Source of the DNA: Wenyingzhuangia sp. 2_MG-2023
GTDB lineage: Bacteria; Bacteroidota; Bacteroidia; Flavobacteriales; Flavobacteriaceae
Direction of reading: 5' to 3'
Assembly (NCBI RefSeq): GCF_030548295.1
Contig: NZ_JAUOSB010000003.1
Location: 62,001-126,000 of the forward strand
Length of the DNA stretch: 64,000 bases
The translations under genes were made by a program, and so were the position numbers. The notes below the pieces were generated by a model. The model saw only the letters and a list, made by a program, of their open reading frames with translations. It had not been told where the DNA came from and made no database searches. Below, in pieces: positions 60,630 to 64,000 of this stretch; the first letter of the stretch is position 1, and every line of letters starts with the position of its first letter.

Positions 60630-61299
60630 ATGTGTTGTAATAGATGACGAAGAACTGGCTAGAATGCTCTTAAAAAGTTATATAGATCAATTGGATTTTC
60701 TAGAGTTTGTAAAAGAATTTGAAAATCCGTTAGAGGCTATGGCAACTTTAAAATCAGGAACTATAGATGTCGTGTTCTTAGACATTCAGATGCCAGAAAT
60801 TAAAGGAACTGATTTTGCTAATATGATTCCTCAAAACACCAAAATTATTTTTACCACAGCGTATTCTGAATACGCAATAAAAGGATTTGAGTTGAATGCA
60901 TTGGACTATTTGCTAAAACCGATAACTTTTGAGCGTTTTTTAAAGGCTGTTAGTAAATTAGAGTCTAACATTGCTAAGAAAGAAATCAACAACAAAACTA
61001 CGCTTACCGTTAAATCTGGCTATGATTTACACAAATTAAATATTGATGAGATTTTATACATAGAAAGCGATAGTGAGTATGTTATTTTTCATACTTCCAA
61101 CAAAAAAATAATGAGCAATCAGTCTCTAAAATCTTTAGAAAAAACTTTGGATGCTGCTATTTTTATGAGAGTTCATCGATCTTTTATTGTAAATATAACC
61201 AAGGTTACTACACTAAAAGGGAGAGATTTGATATTGACAGACATTCTGATCCCAGTAAGTGATTCTTACTACGAAAACGTTAAAAAAGAATTGTTTTAA
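60622..61299 (+). CDS. LytTR-family response regulator
   Basis: The 225-residue regulator has an N-terminal receiver (DDEELARM, phosphorylated Asp in VVFLDIQMPEIKG, Lys in LLKPIT) and a C-terminal LytTR DNA-binding domain (about 130-222; KSGYDLHKLNIDEILYIESDSEYV). It works with the kinase encoded just upstream. Target genes are unknown. Confidence 0.94.
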   Translation: MFKCVVIDDEELARMLLKSYIDQLDFLEFVKEFENPLEAMATLKSGTIDVVFLDIQMPEIKGTDFANMIPQNTKIIFTTAYSEYAIKGFELNALDYLLKPITFERFLKAVSKLESNIAKKEINNKTTLTVKSGYDLHKLNIDEILYIESDSEYVIFHTSNKKIMSNQSLKSLEKTLDAAIFMRVHRSFIVNITKVTTLKGRDLILTDILIPVSDSYYENVKKELF

Positions 61300-61354
61300 A
61301 AATACTAGTTTCTTATGTTTTAGAGACCAAATAAGGAACAAAGTAGTTTACACA

Positions 61355-61385
61355 TAAAAAAGCTGCCTATTAAGAATAGACAGCT
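61355..61385 (-). terminator. terminator downstream of the CotH-like gene
   Basis: AGCTG-C-CTATT and AATAG-A-CAGCT pair around AAG. On the minus strand the stem is followed by TTTTTT. It sits about 225 bases beyond the CotH-like stop, in the gene-free stretch 61300-61608 that otherwise shows nothing. Confidence 0.55.
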
Positions 61386-61608
61386 CAAAAAAAAAAATTG
61401 AAAAAGGAACGTTAACTTGCATTATAACGTATTATAAATGTAGTTGATACACCAAATAGTAACAATAAAGATATACCTAAGTCTTGTATCTATAGACAAA
61501 CCAATGTTTTTTAACTATCAAATGATTTTCTATAAGTAGATTTTGACTTTAAAAGGATACTTTTTAGGTTTTATTACTTGTGTAGATTGTATCTGATAAG
61601 ACTCAATA

Positions 61609-63036
61609 TCAATCCAAATAACTATCAACAGCTGATTTTCTTGAAACAACATGTGATTTAAGTGTTGTTATTGCGGAATAAAAATCAGAGCTTGAATTTA
61701 GGAACGTATAACCTCTATTTTCTGAAGTTGCATACGGTTCTATTAAACTAGAATACGTATTGTATAATGCCTGTATGGTGTCAACATTAAAAGCTCCATC
61801 AACAACTTCTTGAAGATAAGCATCATATTTAGCTTTGTAAACAGCATCTTGATACATATACCCAATCAATGGCCATTGAGATGAACTTAAACCTGAAAAA
61901 TTCAAAGGTAGAGCTCCTCCCATGTTTCCTGTTTGTAACGCTTCGTTATTGTCCCAAGGAATCCAAGTCAATTTAGAGGTGTCAGGATTGTTGTATAAAA
62001 AATAATTGTGTGTCATTCTTCCATAAGTATCCCAGTTTTGAATGACAGTGTTTACTGCTAAATATTTTAAAAACACATCTGTATCTAATACCGCATCTAA
62101 ATTTGTTCTCCATGTTTCAGCATCGCTAGTTCTTGTACTTGAGTTTATGATAGATAATAAGTTTGATACGTCTGAAAAATCTGCTTCATCTTCATTTGTT
62201 TTTTTTACATATTCGTCTTCATCGTAAGTATTTGATGCAAAAGTCGCTGCACTTCCATCGGGCTTGTACAAATTACCGTCATTACTAGAAAACTGTGTAT
62301 CAATAACAGTGTCATCTACTTCTTCTACCAAAGTGTACAGTCCAAAATAAGTAGGTCCATCACCATTGTCTATATAAACGGTATAAAATGCTGTGTGTGA
62401 TACTGCCAAACCTGCATTTTTAAACACATCTGCAGCTACTTTTTCACGCAACATAGATTTGTCATTGTAATTGTTTTTAAGACTTAGTTTTTTGAAACCG
62501 TAAAAGCGTTGGTTTTTTATTTGTGGGTAGTCATCTTCAAACTCGTCAAAATCTAACTTAAAGGATAGTTTTAAAATTCCCGCCCCCCATGTGCTAGATA
62601 GGCTAGAGTTTCCTTTAAAACGGACTCCTACTTTGTACCATTCTGTTCCCTCATAAAAAACGGATGCAGGTACAAAAACAGGATCTTCATCAGAAAAATT
62701 TCCTCCTCTAGATCTCCCAAAGGTTCCATATAAACTAGTCATGTCGTTTAACATAACGTCCCAATTATCATCTGATATAACAATGTCTATTCTTTGTACT
62801 TCATCATCTGGAAAAATTTCATCAAAATTAGGATCTGCATCCTTACTATGGGTAGCAGTTGTCCAGTCTGTAGGGTCAAAATCTGTTTCCTCTATAACAA
62901 CTTCTTCCTCCACGGTCTCATCAACTGTTTCTTCAACAACAACTTCTTCGGTAGAACAAGCAGTGAATACAAAAGCCATTACTACTGCAATATTTAGAAC
63001 TATGACTACGGGTAATTTTAAATTTATTTTTTTCAT
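61609..63036 (-). CDS. CotH-kinase-like lipoprotein
   Basis: The 475-residue lipoprotein (lipobox FTACS) has an acidic Val/Glu repeat linker (residues 28-52) and then the CotH domain: VQRIDIVISDDNWDVM, GVRFKGNSS, KLSFKLDFDEF, KKLSLKNNYNDKSMLREKVA and HNYFLYNNPDTSKLTWIPWDNNEAL. Such proteins are secreted protein-kinase-like enzymes in spores, but in Bacteroidota they are surface proteins of unknown substrate. Calcium may be needed. It is monocistronic. Confidence 0.87.
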   Translation of the reverse strand: MKKINLKLPVVIVLNIAVVMAFVFTACSTEEVVVEETVDETVEEEVVIEETDFDPTDWTTATHSKDADPNFDEIFPDDEVQRIDIVISDDNWDVMLNDMTSLYGTFGRSRGGNFSDEDPVFVPASVFYEGTEWYKVGVRFKGNSSLSSTWGAGILKLSFKLDFDEFEDDYPQIKNQRFYGFKKLSLKNNYNDKSMLREKVAADVFKNAGLAVSHTAFYTVYIDNGDGPTYFGLYTLVEEVDDTVIDTQFSSNDGNLYKPDGSAATFASNTYDEDEYVKKTNEDEADFSDVSNLLSIINSSTRTSDAETWRTNLDAVLDTDVFLKYLAVNTVIQNWDTYGRMTHNYFLYNNPDTSKLTWIPWDNNEALQTGNMGGALPLNFSGLSSSQWPLIGYMYQDAVYKAKYDAYLQEVVDGAFNVDTIQALYNTYSSLIEPYATSENRGYTFLNSSSDFYSAITTLKSHVVSRKSAVDSYLD

Positions 63037-63105
63037 GATTAAATGTTTGATAATGTAATGTATATTATAGAAACATTGTAAATGGATTTTACCCTACCTT
63101 TTTGA

Positions 63106-63255
63106 TTAAAATAAATTAGAAGTTATAGCTATCAATTCATGTGTCAATTTTGAATTGATAGCATCTTTATGATCTAGTCCAAAATCTCCCTGATCGTTGT
63201 CTAAATACGTTCCTGAAATAGCTTCTTTTTTTAGTGTAGAACTATTTATTTCCAA
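63106..63255 (-). pseudogene. possible 49-codon gene remnant after the nitroreductase gene
   Basis: Downstream of the nitroreductase stop, an open frame of 49 codons runs on the minus strand from a TTG and ends at 63106. Its composition looks like real coding sequence (GTYLDNDQGDFGLDHKDA, then LTHELIAITSNLF). It has no ATG and is closed upstream by a stop, so it is more likely the 3' remnant of a lost gene than a functional one. It fills most of the gap between the CotH-like and nitroreductase genes. Confidence 0.3.
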
Positions 63256-63920
63256 GTAACAATATCATCAAAATTCCTTCTAGATTTTGGGAATTCTGGT
63301 GCTGCTTTTCTATGACCAAATGCCACCATGTATGACAATCCATATTTATCTGTATCAATATCAAACTTTTCTCTTAACAAAGTTTCTGCTTTTTCTTGGT
63401 GAAATCCTTCTATAGGACAACTATCAATTCCAGTTAATGCAGCCGCTGTCATCATGTTTCCTAAAGCGATGTACGTTTGTTTAGAAGCCCAATCAAATAA
63501 TTTCTGATCGTTGTCTAGTTTAAAATCTCGCTCTTGAAATTCTCTGTAAAATTTAGAGTACATTTCTATCACATCAGCAGGTAATTGTTTTACATCTTTC
63601 ATCATAGACATAATATAATCAGTATCGTACTTTACCATGGGTGCTTTCATACTCAATCCTAAAATAAAATGACTTGCGGTGTCTAACTTCACAGGAGCTC
63701 CCCAAGCAACTGGTTTTAACAATTCTCTTAATTCTTTGTCTTGCACAACAATAAAGTGCCATGGTTCAAAACCAAAAGAACTTGGTGATAATTGTGCTGT
63801 TTGTAGAATAAAATGAATTTCTTCATCTGTTAATTTCTTACGATCATCAAATTCTTTGGTAGCATGCCTAAAATTAAAAGCATTGATAATTTCTTCTTTT
63901 GAAATGTTGGGTGTATTCAT
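63246..63920 (-). CDS. NAD(P)H-dependent nitroreductase family protein
   Basis: The 224-residue flavoenzyme has the NfsB-type layout: FNFRHATKEFDDRKKLTDEE, LQTAQLSPSSFGFEPWHFIVV, ASKQTYIALGNMMTAAALTGIDSCPIEGF and LSYMVAFGHRKA. FMN and NAD(P)H binding are expected. It reduces nitro compounds or quinones. It is the last gene in the window; 63921-64000 is its upstream region. Confidence 0.92.
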   Translation of the reverse strand: MNTPNISKEEIINAFNFRHATKEFDDRKKLTDEEIHFILQTAQLSPSSFGFEPWHFIVVQDKELRELLKPVAWGAPVKLDTASHFILGLSMKAPMVKYDTDYIMSMMKDVKQLPADVIEMYSKFYREFQERDFKLDNDQKLFDWASKQTYIALGNMMTAAALTGIDSCPIEGFHQEKAETLLREKFDIDTDKYGLSYMVAFGHRKAAPEFPKSRRNFDDIVTWK

Positions 63921-64000
63921 TGTTATATTTTTTTCGTTGTATTAATATTTTGACTACAAAATTAAATCAGTAGGACTTGTATATAGAGGTATAAAAAAAG

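Noticed and set aside
61361-61385. Plus-strand terminator for the LytTR gene
   Set aside because: The stem is followed by A-runs on the plus strand. The T-run is on the minus strand, so it suits the CotH-like transcript instead.

Overview
The window looks like the chromosome of a marine member of the Flavobacteriaceae (Bacteroidota). It is very AT-rich. Many genes are preceded by the Bacteroidota -7 box TAnnTTTG rather than by a strong Shine-Dalgarno sequence. The family content fits too: FecA-type TonB receptor, imelysin lipoproteins, a sulfatase with a type IX secretion (T9SS) tail, DUF4251 and DUF4856 proteins, GlmU-like nucleotidyltransferase and a LytS/LytTR pair. I saw no rRNA, tRNA or CRISPR array.

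Layout. (1) 1-6.43 kb is the right end of an integrated mobilizable element: a partial DnaC/IstB-type ATPase, a MobC-like protein, a MobA/VirD2-type relaxase, several small cargo genes, a repeat-bearing membrane protein and a tyrosine integrase that abuts the 3' end of mnmE. A possible oriT and a 200-nt highly structured non-coding stretch lie inside it. (2) 6.4-15.2 kb is mostly housekeeping (mnmE, an aldo-keto reductase, nnr, an HMG-CoA-lyase-like gene) with one orphan secreted sulfatase and a MITE-like palindrome. (3) 15.2-28.4 kb is an iron-acquisition region. A plus-strand cluster holds a DUF4856 lipoprotein, an imelysin, an HTTM protein and a TonB receptor. A minus-strand cluster holds a canonical imelysin, a di-heme oxidoreductase and a variant imelysin. 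Then come feoA, feoB and a Cys-rich FeoB partner. The three transcription starts share a TCTAAATA/TATTTAGA element, and a candidate small RNA lies upstream of feoA. (4) 28.4-43 kb is metabolic and housekeeping: DAACS symporter, universal stress protein, guaB, GlmU-like protein, apt, M1 aminopeptidase, XRE regulator, M14 carboxypeptidase, Lrp, acetyltransferase-like protein, SF2 helicase and an OmpA lipoprotein. (5) 43.1-47.5 kb is an accessory cassette: an AAA+ ATPase and a subtilase that match the IetAS defence/toxin-antitoxin architecture, followed by a caspase/CHAT-like protein of unknown function. (6) 47.6-55.9 kb is a ten-gene minus-strand operon that starts at a 29-nt palindrome read as a Zur box. 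It encodes MerC-like, FolE, PhoX, Mog, COG0523 GTPase, an ABC exporter with a His-rich loop, a small periplasmic protein and a 5'-nucleotidase split into two genes. It appears to be a zinc-starvation response. (7) 56-64 kb carries a half-length DEAD-box-like protein, GDPD, DUF4251, an RluA-type pseudouridine synthase, an EF-hand protein, a LytS/LytTR two-component pair, a CotH-like lipoprotein and a nitroreductase.

The most interesting items are the IetAS-like pair, the structured RNA/DNA element in the mobile island, the shared iron operator with the HTTM-imelysin-TonB system, the Zur-type operon with its unusual members, and a cluster of palindromic -7 boxes between the XRE regulator and the carboxypeptidase. 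All function calls are read from sequence and remembered family features; no database search was run.
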